Assembly (NCBI RefSeq): GCF_008933955.1
Contig: NZ_WBXO01000002.1
Span: forward strand, 1 to 64,000
Direction: 5' to 3'
Source of the DNA: Heliorestis acidaminivorans
Lineage (GTDB): Bacteria > Bacillota > Desulfitobacteriia > Heliobacteriales > Heliobacteriaceae
Length of the DNA: 64,000 nucleotides
Position numbers and translations under genes: made by a program. Below the pieces are notes generated by a model. That model did no database searches. It had not been told where the DNA came from and saw only the letters and a list, made by a program, of their open reading frames with translations. Positions 53,959 to 62,541 of this stretch are shown here, piece by piece; the first letter of the stretch is position 1; every line of letters starts with the position of its first letter.

Positions 53959-55047
53959 CTATGACGTTTCTTTCTCTGTTTTTAAACCAACTTGACTAGC
54001 CGCTATCTCCTGAGCACTGCCAGTTCTCCCTAAAATACCGACTCGATCAGCCATCAACAACATGAAGCTAGAAAGCAAGATAAGAATAAAGAGACTTTGT
54101 GCTGTCGAAACGGTTGTAAGAACAATAGCTGTAACACCAAGTACAATGTTGATTCCATAAATAATTAGTACAGTTTGAGGGTGAGAAAAACCGAGAGCTA
54201 GCAAGCGATGATGGAGATGATCTTTGTCAGCCTGAAAAATAGGTTGGCCTTTTTGATAGCGTCGAAAAATGGCAAATCCTGTGTCCAGAATGGGAATACC
54301 TACAATTAAGATGGGAATGATGACGGATATAACGGTAGCAATTTTCACTAGACCCATAATAGAGAGACAACCAAGGGCAAAACCTAGAAACATAGCCCCC
54401 GTATCACCCATGAAAATTCGAGCTGGATGAAAATTATACTTCAAAAAACCTACAGAAGATGCGGCTAAAATCAGTGCTAAATAGACAATGAGCACTTGAC
54501 CTTGTGTCCAAGCTACTATAGCCATTGTCAAAGCGGCAATTGTGGCTATTCCCGAAGCCAGACCATCAAGACCATCAATTAAATTGACAGCATTAGTGAC
54601 AGCAATGATCCAGAAGATAGTAATAGGAACAGCCAACCAACCTAAATCGAAAGTATGGTAGTTATAAAAAGGATTCGTAACAAAGTCTACCGATATGCCA
54701 AAAGGAATTACAGAAGCAGCTGCCACAATCTGGCCAAGCAACTTCACTTTCGGTGGCAGGTCATAAGTATCGTCCACAATCCCGACGAGAACGATAATGG
54801 TAGAGCCAACAATCAACCCTAGAATGGGAGGCTGTAAAAAGTCTCCATTCCAAAAGCCCATGGCTAGTACAGTAAGTACAAAACCACCATAAATAGCCAG
54901 ACCACCTAAACGAGGCATAGTTTGCTGATGAACTTTTCGCCCTGAAGGCTTATCAACAGCACCAATTTGAAAAGCGAGCCAGCGCGCTACGGGGGTCAAC
55001 GCGAGGGCAACCATGAATGCAGCCGTGGCTGCCAGAGCCATCGACAC
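53959..55047 (-). CDS. tagO: Undecaprenyl-phosphate GlcNAc-1-phosphate transferase (TagO/WecA-like)
   Basis: A 362-aa polytopic enzyme of the MraY/WecA family that starts lipid-linked glycan synthesis at the inner membrane leaflet. It has about ten hydrophobic helices, the cytosolic Mg-binding loop VNLIDGLDGLASG, FMGDTGAMFLGFALG, and the HxH-like DKDHLHHRLLALG loop. WecA/TagO-type HH loops favour N-acetylglucosamine over MurNAc-pentapeptide. The start is GTG with AAGGAGG upstream. Neighbouring glycosyltransferases, ligase and flippase suggest a secondary wall polymer or surface glycan. Confidence 0.88.
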   Translation of the reverse strand: MSMALAATAAFMVALALTPVARWLAFQIGAVDKPSGRKVHQQTMPRLGGLAIYGGFVLTVLAMGFWNGDFLQPPILGLIVGSTIIVLVGIVDDTYDLPPKVKLLGQIVAAASVIPFGISVDFVTNPFYNYHTFDLGWLAVPITIFWIIAVTNAVNLIDGLDGLASGIATIAALTMAIVAWTQGQVLIVYLALILAASSVGFLKYNFHPARIFMGDTGAMFLGFALGCLSIMGLVKIATVISVIIPILIVGIPILDTGFAIFRRYQKGQPIFQADKDHLHHRLLALGFSHPQTVLIIYGINIVLGVTAIVLTTVSTAQSLFILILLSSFMLLMADRVGILGRTGSAQEIAASQVGLKTEKETS

Positions 55048-55277
55048 CTGGAACCCTCCTTAAAGGTACATCATCTCTGAAGAGTACTTTTTCATAAATA
55101 ACTCCGAAAACTCCATTTTGTACAAGTTCATCTATATTCGTATTGTACTGCATTGACTACTGACCCTTCAATAACTTCCCAAAAGGATTGGCAAATAAAT
55201 TCCCGAAAAGACCAAAAGATCCCTCTTTTTTTGCGTAAAAAGGCCAAAAATCACTACAAGAGTCCTAAATTTCTCTC

Positions 55278-55724
55278 TTATCGTTCTACCGCAAAAGTTA
55301 GCTCTGCTTCACAGACTAGATCCTCTCCGACATAAGCTTTGCCTGTGGCTTTACCAATATTGCGGCGCAGAGCTTTCATCTCTACCTCTAAACGCAAAAT
55401 ATCACCGGGAAGAACTTGTCTACGGAAGCGTGCCCCATCAATGCCTGCAAAAAAAGCGATTTTTCCTGCATACTCAGGCATTTTCAACAAAGCAACAGCA
55501 CCCGTTTGAGCCAATGCCTCAACAATCAACACACCAGGCATCACAGGATGACCGGGGAAATGACCTGGAAAAAAAGGTTCATTAATCGTAACATTTTTTA
55601 TTGCTACGGCACTTTTGCCAACCTCGAGCTCTACAACTTTATCGATAAGCAAAAAAGGAGGTCTATGTGGTAGAATACCCTGAATTTCCTGAGCTGATAG
55701 ATTCACTTTCTCCCTCATATTCAT
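55278..55724 (-). CDS. fabZ: 3-hydroxyacyl-ACP dehydratase FabZ
   Basis: A 148-aa hot-dog fold enzyme of fatty acid elongation. [11 protein letters not shown], the [23 protein letters not shown] region (catalytic His, and Glu in VEALAQ) and [17 protein letters not shown] are diagnostic. The ATG at 55722-55724 follows AGAAAGGA; the longer frame to 55796 has no signal. It stands alone, between the tagO-like gene and the plus-strand DUF4330 gene. Confidence 0.94.
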   Translation of the reverse strand: MNMREKVNLSAQEIQGILPHRPPFLLIDKVVELEVGKSAVAIKNVTINEPFFPGHFPGHPVMPGVLIVEALAQTGAVALLKMPEYAGKIAFFAGIDGARFRRQVLPGDILRLEVEMKALRRNIGKATGKAYVGEDLVCEAELTFAVER

Positions 55725-55858
55725 CAATCTTCCTTTCTGTAAATTTGTTGGAAAAAAGGAACGACGGCACTTCGTGTCGAACTTATTGTCGTCCAAGTGG
55801 ACATTCTTGTCAAATTATCACAATATCAACATCATAATGTAGGAGGAACAGTGTCGTA

Positions 55859-56365
55859 ATGAAAATCGTTGACGAAAAAGGGCGTCTCTTTGGTTTAGTC
55901 AACCCCCTTGATCTAATCATCTTAATTGCTGTCATCGCCCTGGTAGCAGGTCTAGCTACCAAGACTAAGACTATTGTAAGTACTACCGTTACAGAAGTAG
56001 AACTTACCGCTTTTTTCAAAAAAGTGGAGCCCGAACTGCTTGGTAATTTGAATACAGAAGATCCTCTCGTTGGAGCTGGTGGTTTTATCGATGATGCCAA
56101 AATTGTGGCTATCGACGTAAGACCACATATTGAAACATCTATCACTAACACCGGCGAGCGTATAACAGCAGAAGATCCCTACTACAAAGACGTCCGCGTT
56201 ACTGTGCGTGGTATCTCCCGGTCAGCTACAGCTGACTTACGCGTAGGCTTGCAGGAAATCAAAGCAGGTCGTGAATACTGGTTAAAAACACAGTTCATTC
56301 AACTACAAGGCATTACTGAGTCCGTACAAGTCCTTGACTCTCGTGAAGTAATCGCCGAGGAATGA
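55859..56365 (+). CDS. DUF4330 membrane-anchored protein
   Basis: A 168-aa protein with a short N-terminal part (KIVDEKGRLFGLVNPLDLI), one membrane helix (about residues 18-37, LIILIAVIALVAGLATK) and an extracytoplasmic beta-rich domain. DUF4330 proteins of this shape occur next to glycan or polysaccharide genes; function unknown. GGAGG lies 12 bases before the ATG. It is one of only two plus-strand genes in the window, divergent from fabZ. Confidence 0.82.
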   Translation: MKIVDEKGRLFGLVNPLDLIILIAVIALVAGLATKTKTIVSTTVTEVELTAFFKKVEPELLGNLNTEDPLVGAGGFIDDAKIVAIDVRPHIETSITNTGERITAEDPYYKDVRVTVRGISRSATADLRVGLQEIKAGREYWLKTQFIQLQGITESVQVLDSREVIAEE

Positions 56366-56397
56366 TTTTCCCTTTATAGTTAACTATAACTTAACCT

Positions 56398-57546
56398 CTA
56401 AGCCAAAGTCGTGACCATATCAGACAAACGACTTTCCCAAGAATGGGCTTCCGCCATTTGGACTCGCTCCCTTGCTTTTTCGGGACTATTTTCTGCTAGA
56501 GCCTTGTCAATGTGCTGGAGAAACTCTGCTTCATTATAACCGACAGCAATAACTGGCTCAAAAGGAATGACTTCTGGAAGAGCTGTAGAAACAACAGGAC
56601 AGCCCGCGGCTAGGTATTCATAGATTTTTACTGGGTTTACGCTCATGGTAAGCTCATTAAGCTTAAAAGGCGATAAGGCAACGTCAAAGTGCTGTACGTG
56701 ACTAGGCAATTCCTGGTAAGGCTTACGCCCCAGCAAAAAGACGTTTTCCATACCTTCTAAAGGAGATAAGTCTGTTTCGGCTGGGCCAATTACGACGAGC
56801 GCACAATCTTGGCGGTGTTGAGCTACTTTCGCCATCAACTCTATATCGATCCAGTCACCTAGACCACCGACAAAGCCAATGATACGGTCATAATTTCGAG
56901 GCAAGTCTTTCCGTTTCTCTATATCTTTTTTTTCGAGACCTAAAGGTCGACGGAAATGTTCCACATCGGCACCGTTAGGCACAATTTTTACATCTGGTCG
57001 CACTTTTTTCATTTTCTCAGCTAACGCTTTAGCTGAAGCGAAAACTGCATGGGATTGCTTGGCCAGATCATTTTCCATGGCCTGCATAACCTTTTGATCG
57101 ATAAGGCCTGTGAAAGCACCGTGATCATCGACACAATCGTAGATCACTTTTGACCAAGAAAGATTTTTTGCTTCTGTAAGATCACAAGAGCCTGGCAAGT
57201 ATGTCCATAAGACAGCCTCAGACCAGTTAAGTTCTTGAAAAGCTTGTGACAGAGACTGCGCTAGTATTTGCTGATTAATGCGATTTACAGACCTGTTCAT
57301 GCCGTGAAATGGAAGAAAAAGAGGCGGTTTGAGCAAATAGATCTGGTCTTTTTCGATAATTTGCAGACCTTTTTTCTCTTGCCAACGGCTTTTCCAGAGC
57401 GCTGGATTTTTTAAGGGCGCTATATAAGTAATCGGGGGATCGACATAAAGAATCTTGTGACCTTGCGCGGCTAAACGCACCATTAACTGCTGGGCTCGGG
57501 CCCACATCCCCTGCCATTCTGCCGCCGCGATACAAACTATATTCAA
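56398..57546 (-). CDS. Glycosyltransferase family 4-like protein
   Basis: A 382-aa GT-B glycosyltransferase. The acceptor half has WQGMWARAQQLMVRLAAQGH and YDCVDDHGAF. The donor half shows VPNGADVEHFRRP, IGFVGGLGDWIDIELMA and KIYEYLAAGCPVVSTALPEV, the E-x7-E-like sugar nucleotide site. It resembles TuaH-like or GDP-mannose-type transferases; donor and acceptor are unknown. The start is TTG with AAGGATG upstream. It is divergent from the ligase-like gene at 57604. Confidence 0.87.
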   Translation of the reverse strand: MNIVCIAAAEWQGMWARAQQLMVRLAAQGHKILYVDPPITYIAPLKNPALWKSRWQEKKGLQIIEKDQIYLLKPPLFLPFHGMNRSVNRINQQILAQSLSQAFQELNWSEAVLWTYLPGSCDLTEAKNLSWSKVIYDCVDDHGAFTGLIDQKVMQAMENDLAKQSHAVFASAKALAEKMKKVRPDVKIVPNGADVEHFRRPLGLEKKDIEKRKDLPRNYDRIIGFVGGLGDWIDIELMAKVAQHRQDCALVVIGPAETDLSPLEGMENVFLLGRKPYQELPSHVQHFDVALSPFKLNELTMSVNPVKIYEYLAAGCPVVSTALPEVIPFEPVIAVGYNEAEFLQHIDKALAENSPEKARERVQMAEAHSWESRLSDMVTTLA

Positions 57547-57603
57547 TAAACTTCATCCTTTGTTAATCTGCTTTGTCTAATCTGCTTTGAAAATTACTTT
57601 ATC

Positions 57604-59694
57604 TTGAATTCCTTAGAATTCTTCATTTGTGAGGTGACTCTTCTGAATACCATTCAAACGCTTCAGCTGATAATTGTCAACAGCTTCTTTGTCAGAATGT
57701 TGCTCTACCTCTATCGGGGACTCCTCCAGCTAGAAAAGCTGTGGCTCGCGGGACGGTTTCATCATTTTTTGGAGCAATCTGCCAAAGTCTCCTCACAAGG
57801 TGTCGTAGGGCGTTATTTTGGCTCAGATCCGCTGGAGCGCTTGCACCGTCAAAGATCATCGTCCTTTATCCTAGGACTTTGGAGTAAAGTTACTAAGCCA
57901 CTAGAACAGCTTCGATTAAAGTTTATCGCTTTTTTAGAAGAACTATCAAGAGGCAGTCTCTTTGCTACCATAGTCAGGCATATGGCTTGCCCCGAAGGAT
58001 GGCAACTAGGGGGACTCGCTCGCGCTGGTCTAGCTTTTATAGCTGGCTTAACAGTAGGCTTACTGCTTTTAGGTGCATTAACCATAAAAAAAGCCCTCGC
58101 CTTTGCTTTGGTAGTGGCATTATTTCTTTTCTGGCGTAACAGTACAGTAACAATTCTGCGCATCTGGCGTCAATCAGTACCTGCTCAAGTGGCTGACTTT
58201 TTCGTGCCTGCTCAAGTAGCAAGTCCATCGCCAGATTCTCAAAAAGACTATCCTGAAGAGTCAAGTTCTCACGAATCCAGACGAGACCGCTATGACGTTG
58301 TAGCGCCACCATTAGAAGGCCTAAGCGCCTACACCATGTATGGCCTACTTCTGCTCTTTGGCGCACTTATCGGCTTTTTATGGGTACGCATGAATAGCCC
58401 TTATGTACTTGCCCTACCTTTTATCTTACTAATAGTGCAATTACTCTTTTTCCGACCTCTTTTGGGACTCTGGGCACTAGCCCTTTATGGTCCTTTCGAC
58501 TGGTTCTTACGGCAGTATGTAGACCGCTTTGGACTTCCCAATTGGTGGGATGAAGCACTCTTACTTCTCATGGCCAGTGCCATCGGTGCTCACTGGCTTA
58601 GTCAAAGAGATTTTCGCTGGAAGATACATCCTACTTTTTATGCCTTGACAGCTTTCATTGCCGTCATGCTCTTTATCTTCTTAATTGACTATACCTACCC
58701 CCGAATTCACGTTCCCATTGATGGTTTGCGCGTTATTGTGCAACATATGCTCTGGTTCTACCTAGCTGTACAACTGCTAAGACATTCGAAAGATTCACTG
58801 AACTTACTTGTCGGATTTACCTTAGCTACCACGATTATTGCCCTTTATGGCGTATATCAGTACATCACAGGAGCACCCATGCCTTCTACCTGGGTAGACC
58901 AAGCAGAAGTAGGCATTCGGACCCGAGCTTACTCCATCATCGGCAGTCCTAACGTTTTAGGAAGCCTACTCGTCCTCTCCACCCCCCTAGCATTAGCTCT
59001 AGCTTACCGTGGCACACCGACACAACGGCTTTTCTATCTAGGCTGTGCCGCCATCATGGGACTTTGCATGGTCGTAACCTTCTCCCGCGGTGCTTGGCTT
59101 GGACTAGCCCTAGCCATCGTCCTCTTTGGAGCAATCTACGATCGCCGTCTCATAGCAGGCCTATTGATCGGAGCAATCTTACTACCTATCGCCTTACCCT
59201 CCGTAGCCGACCGAGTCAGCTATCTCCTAAGCCCCGATTACTTCAGCAAATCAGCCCAAGGCGGTCGTATTGACCGCTGGAACATGGCATTAGAAAAAGT
59301 ACAAGAAAAACCACTAACCGGCATCGGACTTGGCCAATTCGGTGGTGCCGCCGCCGATCATAACAAAGACTTCCTCAGCCACCCCACACTCTACACCGAT
59401 AACTACTACCTAAAAACAGCAGCAGAAACAGGCCTCATCGGCTTCTTCTCCTTCATCTTCCTCATGATCGCCGTCATGCGCATGGCCTTCGGCGTAGCCG
59501 CCCATGCCCCACCCCACCTCAAAGCCCTAGCAACAGGAGTAGCCTGCGGCCTTACAGGAGTAGTCTTCCATAACGCAGTAGAAAACGTCTTTGAAGTACC
59601 CATGATGGTCGTACTCTTCTGGCTCTTCACAGCAATCGCCTGGAAGTTCCGTGGCGGGGAAAGCCCTATGGACGTAAGGATGGACCATAGATAA
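57604..59694 (+). CDS. O-antigen ligase/polymerase-like membrane protein
   Basis: A protein of up to 696 aa with many membrane helices and the Wzy_C/RfaL signature: TRAYSIIGSPNVLGSLLVL, VTFSRGAWLGLALAIVLFG, and ENPLTGIGLGQFGG-like (here KPLTGIGLGQFGGAAADHNK). It ends HNAVENVFEVPMMVVLFWLF. The first 150 residues include a soluble part and two helices not typical of the family. The start is uncertain: TTG at 57604 lacks a binding site, while GAGGTGA at 57631-57637 would serve a rare CTG eight bases on. It would polymerise or ligate lipid-linked glycans on the outer face. Confidence 0.82.
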   Translation: MNSLEFFICEVTLLNTIQTLQLIIVNSFFVRMLLYLYRGLLQLEKLWLAGRFHHFLEQSAKVSSQGVVGRYFGSDPLERLHRQRSSSFILGLWSKVTKPLEQLRLKFIAFLEELSRGSLFATIVRHMACPEGWQLGGLARAGLAFIAGLTVGLLLLGALTIKKALAFALVVALFLFWRNSTVTILRIWRQSVPAQVADFFVPAQVASPSPDSQKDYPEESSSHESRRDRYDVVAPPLEGLSAYTMYGLLLLFGALIGFLWVRMNSPYVLALPFILLIVQLLFFRPLLGLWALALYGPFDWFLRQYVDRFGLPNWWDEALLLLMASAIGAHWLSQRDFRWKIHPTFYALTAFIAVMLFIFLIDYTYPRIHVPIDGLRVIVQHMLWFYLAVQLLRHSKDSLNLLVGFTLATTIIALYGVYQYITGAPMPSTWVDQAEVGIRTRAYSIIGSPNVLGSLLVLSTPLALALAYRGTPTQRLFYLGCAAIMGLCMVVTFSRGAWLGLALAIVLFGAIYDRRLIAGLLIGAILLPIALPSVADRVSYLLSPDYFSKSAQGGRIDRWNMALEKVQEKPLTGIGLGQFGGAAADHNKDFLSHPTLYTDNYYLKTAAETGLIGFFSFIFLMIAVMRMAFGVAAHAPPHLKALATGVACGLTGVVFHNAVENVFEVPMMVVLFWLFTAIAWKFRGGESPMDVRMDHR

Positions 59695-59741
59695 ACTTAC
59701 AATTTCATTAAGTAGACCATTGTCTGGACCGGGGAATAAGT

Positions 59742-59787
59742 AAAGCCACTTACCATAGAGCATTAAATGCTCTTGGTAGGTGGCTTT
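59742..59787. terminator. Bidirectional terminator between ligase and methyltransferase genes
   Basis: A long near-perfect hairpin (AAAGCCAC..., GAGCATT/AATGCTC inner arms) with T6 on the plus strand. It lies between converging genes and probably serves both; the plus strand has the better T-run. Confidence 0.9.
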
Positions 59788-59844
59788 TTTAATGTGGCTT
59801 TTTAACGTGGTTTTTTAACGTGACTTGTAGTTCTAAAGACTTAA

Positions 59845-60693
59845 TTACTTTTCTAAGACTACCACTACCATGCGGACAAAGTACTCTTTAGCACCATTGA
59901 TTTTGCTAAGAGGAGCAAGAAAATCACGCAAAGGTGCTTCACGGTAGTAGGCAACTTTTAAGTATGGTGTGGCTTTTAGGATCTTTTGAAAACGCTCTAT
60001 AGTCATACCATTAACGTAACTTAAGTACTCTCGCCCCTGAGCGTCTTTGCTAAAACGAAAAGCAATGCGTTTCTCACTATCAGGATAGACACGTACTAAG
60101 TCTTTATAAGCATCAATCATAGTCTGCTCAGAAAAAAGACTATGCACCCAAGGAATAGCAATAGCATCCGAAAGATGAGCACCGTAAGGATGATAATAAG
60201 GAGGGAAATTAACGAAAAGACGACCACCTTTTTTCAAAACCCGATGGGCTTCCCGCAAAGCTCCCTCAGGATCACCAACGTGCTCCATAAAATCATTAGC
60301 AATAATAACATCAAAAGTCTCATCAGCAAAAGGCATCGCCGTCGCATCAGCCGCCACAAAATCAACAGAATCCAGAAGGCCCTCTTGCTCCGCTAAAGCC
60401 CGTGCTTCCGCAATAAAATCAGGCAAAAGATCAAGGCCCACAACTTTTTTCACACCACGCGTTGCATAATAACAAGTCTTCCCACCAGGCCCACAACCCA
60501 TATCCAGCACAACCCGATCCTCAAAAAGCTCCCGCTCCGAAACAGCCTGCAAAAAATAACGCAACGTCTCCCCGCCACGCTCCATCTGCCACTGAGCCGT
60601 ACTCTTCGTACCATCTTGAGCCATATTAAGAGGATGAGCTGGTTGTGGGAACAAAGTATTCAAAAACTTGAGCATAGAAACTGCTAAGGCCAC
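59845..60693 (-). CDS. SAM-dependent methyltransferase
   Basis: A 282-aa class I methyltransferase. Motif I is VVLDMGCGPGGKTCYYA, motif II VVGLDLLPDFI, and motif IV DVIIANDFMEHVGDPEGALRE. The family (Methyltransf_11) covers many small-molecule and glycan substrates, so the acceptor is unknown; the setting among glycosyltransferases suggests a sugar or lipid. The start is a GTG with CAGGT upstream; an ATG six codons later is possible. It is followed at a distance by the shared terminator. Confidence 0.85.
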   Translation of the reverse strand: MALAVSMLKFLNTLFPQPAHPLNMAQDGTKSTAQWQMERGGETLRYFLQAVSERELFEDRVVLDMGCGPGGKTCYYATRGVKKVVGLDLLPDFIAEARALAEQEGLLDSVDFVAADATAMPFADETFDVIIANDFMEHVGDPEGALREAHRVLKKGGRLFVNFPPYYHPYGAHLSDAIAIPWVHSLFSEQTMIDAYKDLVRVYPDSEKRIAFRFSKDAQGREYLSYVNGMTIERFQKILKATPYLKVAYYREAPLRDFLAPLSKINGAKEYFVRMVVVVLEK

Positions 60694-60789
60694 GACACTA
60701 ACCTGCCTTTATCATCAAAAGTACGAGAACAACAAGAACTCACCCAGAAACAACCCCAAAAACACAAAGCCCTTAGACCAAAGCCCCTA

Positions 60790-60923
60790 GACCGGGGGAA
60801 GATATTTCTGGAGAGAGGGCTTGGCGACCTCAGCTGTCGACAGCTTGCTGTCGAAACAGCGTGGGAGACGCCCGTTCGGAAGAAATGGCTTCCACCGGTC
60901 CAGGCATAATGTATCTCCAGAAA
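60790..60923 (+). repeat. Structured repeat, copy B (CUUG-capped hairpin element)
   Basis: The core (about 60807-60881) is collinear with copy A at 8.2 kb. It starts CTGGAGAGAGGGCTTGGCG and has pairs GGGC/GCCC, GCTGT/ACAGC and a hairpin TCGACAG-CTTG-CTGTCGA. An outer stem TTTCTGGAGA/TCTCCAGAAA (60805-60814 with 60914-60923) and GACCGG/CCGGTC frame it. A side hairpin GGAAG/CTTCC is extra. It lies between murJ and the methyltransferase gene, in the opposite orientation relative to genes from copy A. Confidence 0.85.
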
Positions 60924-60960
60924 GCACTCCATTTTATGAACTTACTGACAAGAGGCACTC

Positions 60961-62532
60961 TTAAGAACGCAACTTCCCAGCAACAGCAACAACCTTTTCC
61001 CGCGCCAGATCAATAGCCATATTGACCTCCTCAATGCGCATCAACCAAACCAACAAGGCATAAACGGCAAAGCCAACACCAATAGCACCTGCTAGCTGGA
61101 TAATCTCACCAAGTCCACGCTGATAACCCATAGCATGATAAAGATAATCGTTGACGAAATAAACAACAATACCCATCACAGCAGAAGCCAAAGCCACTTT
61201 AGCAAAGACAACTATTTGGCCTGACAAATTCCAACCGCCAGTGCGCTTCCACAAAATCCACCCGAGGATAATCATATTAATAGCCGTAGAAATAGAAGTT
61301 GCCAAAGCAAGACCGCCATGACCCATAGGACCAATAAGTAGTAAGTTTAAGACAATATGCAATGCCACTGACAAAGCGCCAATTTTCACAGGCGTCTTCG
61401 TATCTTGTAGCGCATAAAAAACGCGAGTATAAAGGTCACGCATAGCCGCTGGCAAAATACCTAGAGCATACCAGAACAGAGCAATAGCCGTAACAATCGT
61501 ATTTTCCGGTGTAAAAGCACCACGCTCAAAAATCACACGAATAGTAGGCACAGCTAGGACCATCATGCCTACAGTCATAGGAATTAACAAAAGAGTATAG
61601 TAATTAGTCCCACGACCAAAAGCTCTCTGCATACCTGCAAAATCACCGCGGGCTACCAAAGCCGACAAAGCCGGGAAGATAGGTACAGCAATAGCCTGTA
61701 CAAAAATACCCATCGGCAACTGCATCACTTGATTAGCAAAGTTCAAAGCGGCAATACTACCCGCTTCAAGGCCCGAAGCGAGAATACGGTCAATTAAAAT
61801 ATTCACCTGACCGATGCCCACACCAATAATAACAGGCACAATCAGCAAGCCCACCTGGCGAACTAGAGGATCTTGAAGATCCATAGTCATCTTATAACGA
61901 AAACCATAGCGCGACAGCATAGGCACCTGAATAGCTAATTGCAAAAAGAGGCCACCTAGAATCCCTATCGCAAGAGCGTAAACACCCATAGTAGGCGAAA
62001 GAAAAATAATAGCCAAAATTACAGAAATAGAAGCCACCAGAGGACCTAGCGCAGGAACTAAGAAATGATCATAGGAATTAAGCATCCCCATTGTAATGCC
62101 TGCAACAGAAACAAAAATCAAAGTAGGGAACATAATCCGCATCAGATCAACAGTCAAGTCAAGACGTTCACCAGAAAAGCCAGGCGCAATCAACTTGACT
62201 ACCACTGGTGCAAAAAGCATCCCCAGAATCACCAAAACGGTAAAAGCAATAAAAACAACATTAAAAACTGTAGATCCAAGACGCCAAGCTCGTTCTCTTT
62301 CATCAGCCACCAGCAATTTAGTGAAGGCAGGAATAAAAGCGGCCATAAAAGCACCTGTCATGGTAACACCAAAAATATTCGGTAGCGTATAAGCTACTAC
62401 ATAAGCATCTACAAGCTCAACAGGAAAATAGCGAGCTGTGAGCATTTCACGAATAAAACCGAAAAAACGCCCTGCCAGGGTCACCACCATAATGAGGGCC
62501 GCGGCTTGGGCGATACGATTCGCTTTGAGCAT
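60961..62532 (-). CDS. murJ: MurJ/MviN-type lipid II flippase
   Basis: A 523-aa MOP-superfamily protein with about 14 membrane helices. ARYFPVELVDAYVVAYTLPN, GAFMAAFIPAFTKLL and the helix-7 to -8 stretch PLGIFVQAIAVPIFPALSAL-like (here MGIFVQAIAVPIFPALSALV) follow the MurJ pattern; FYALQDTKTPVKIGALSV is typical. It flips undecaprenyl-linked precursors across the membrane. AGGAG precedes the ATG by seven bases. Next to glycosyltransferases it could serve lipid II or a surface glycan. Confidence 0.93.
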   Translation of the reverse strand: MLKANRIAQAAALIMVVTLAGRFFGFIREMLTARYFPVELVDAYVVAYTLPNIFGVTMTGAFMAAFIPAFTKLLVADERERAWRLGSTVFNVVFIAFTVLVILGMLFAPVVVKLIAPGFSGERLDLTVDLMRIMFPTLIFVSVAGITMGMLNSYDHFLVPALGPLVASISVILAIIFLSPTMGVYALAIGILGGLFLQLAIQVPMLSRYGFRYKMTMDLQDPLVRQVGLLIVPVIIGVGIGQVNILIDRILASGLEAGSIAALNFANQVMQLPMGIFVQAIAVPIFPALSALVARGDFAGMQRAFGRGTNYYTLLLIPMTVGMMVLAVPTIRVIFERGAFTPENTIVTAIALFWYALGILPAAMRDLYTRVFYALQDTKTPVKIGALSVALHIVLNLLLIGPMGHGGLALATSISTAINMIILGWILWKRTGGWNLSGQIVVFAKVALASAVMGIVVYFVNDYLYHAMGYQRGLGEIIQLAGAIGVGFAVYALLVWLMRIEEVNMAIDLAREKVVAVAGKLRS

Positions 62533-62541
62533 CTTACACTC

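Noticed and set aside
62065..62392. Plus-strand open frames opposite murJ and other genes
   Set aside because: They mirror the codon structure of strong minus-strand genes and have no translation signals or motifs.
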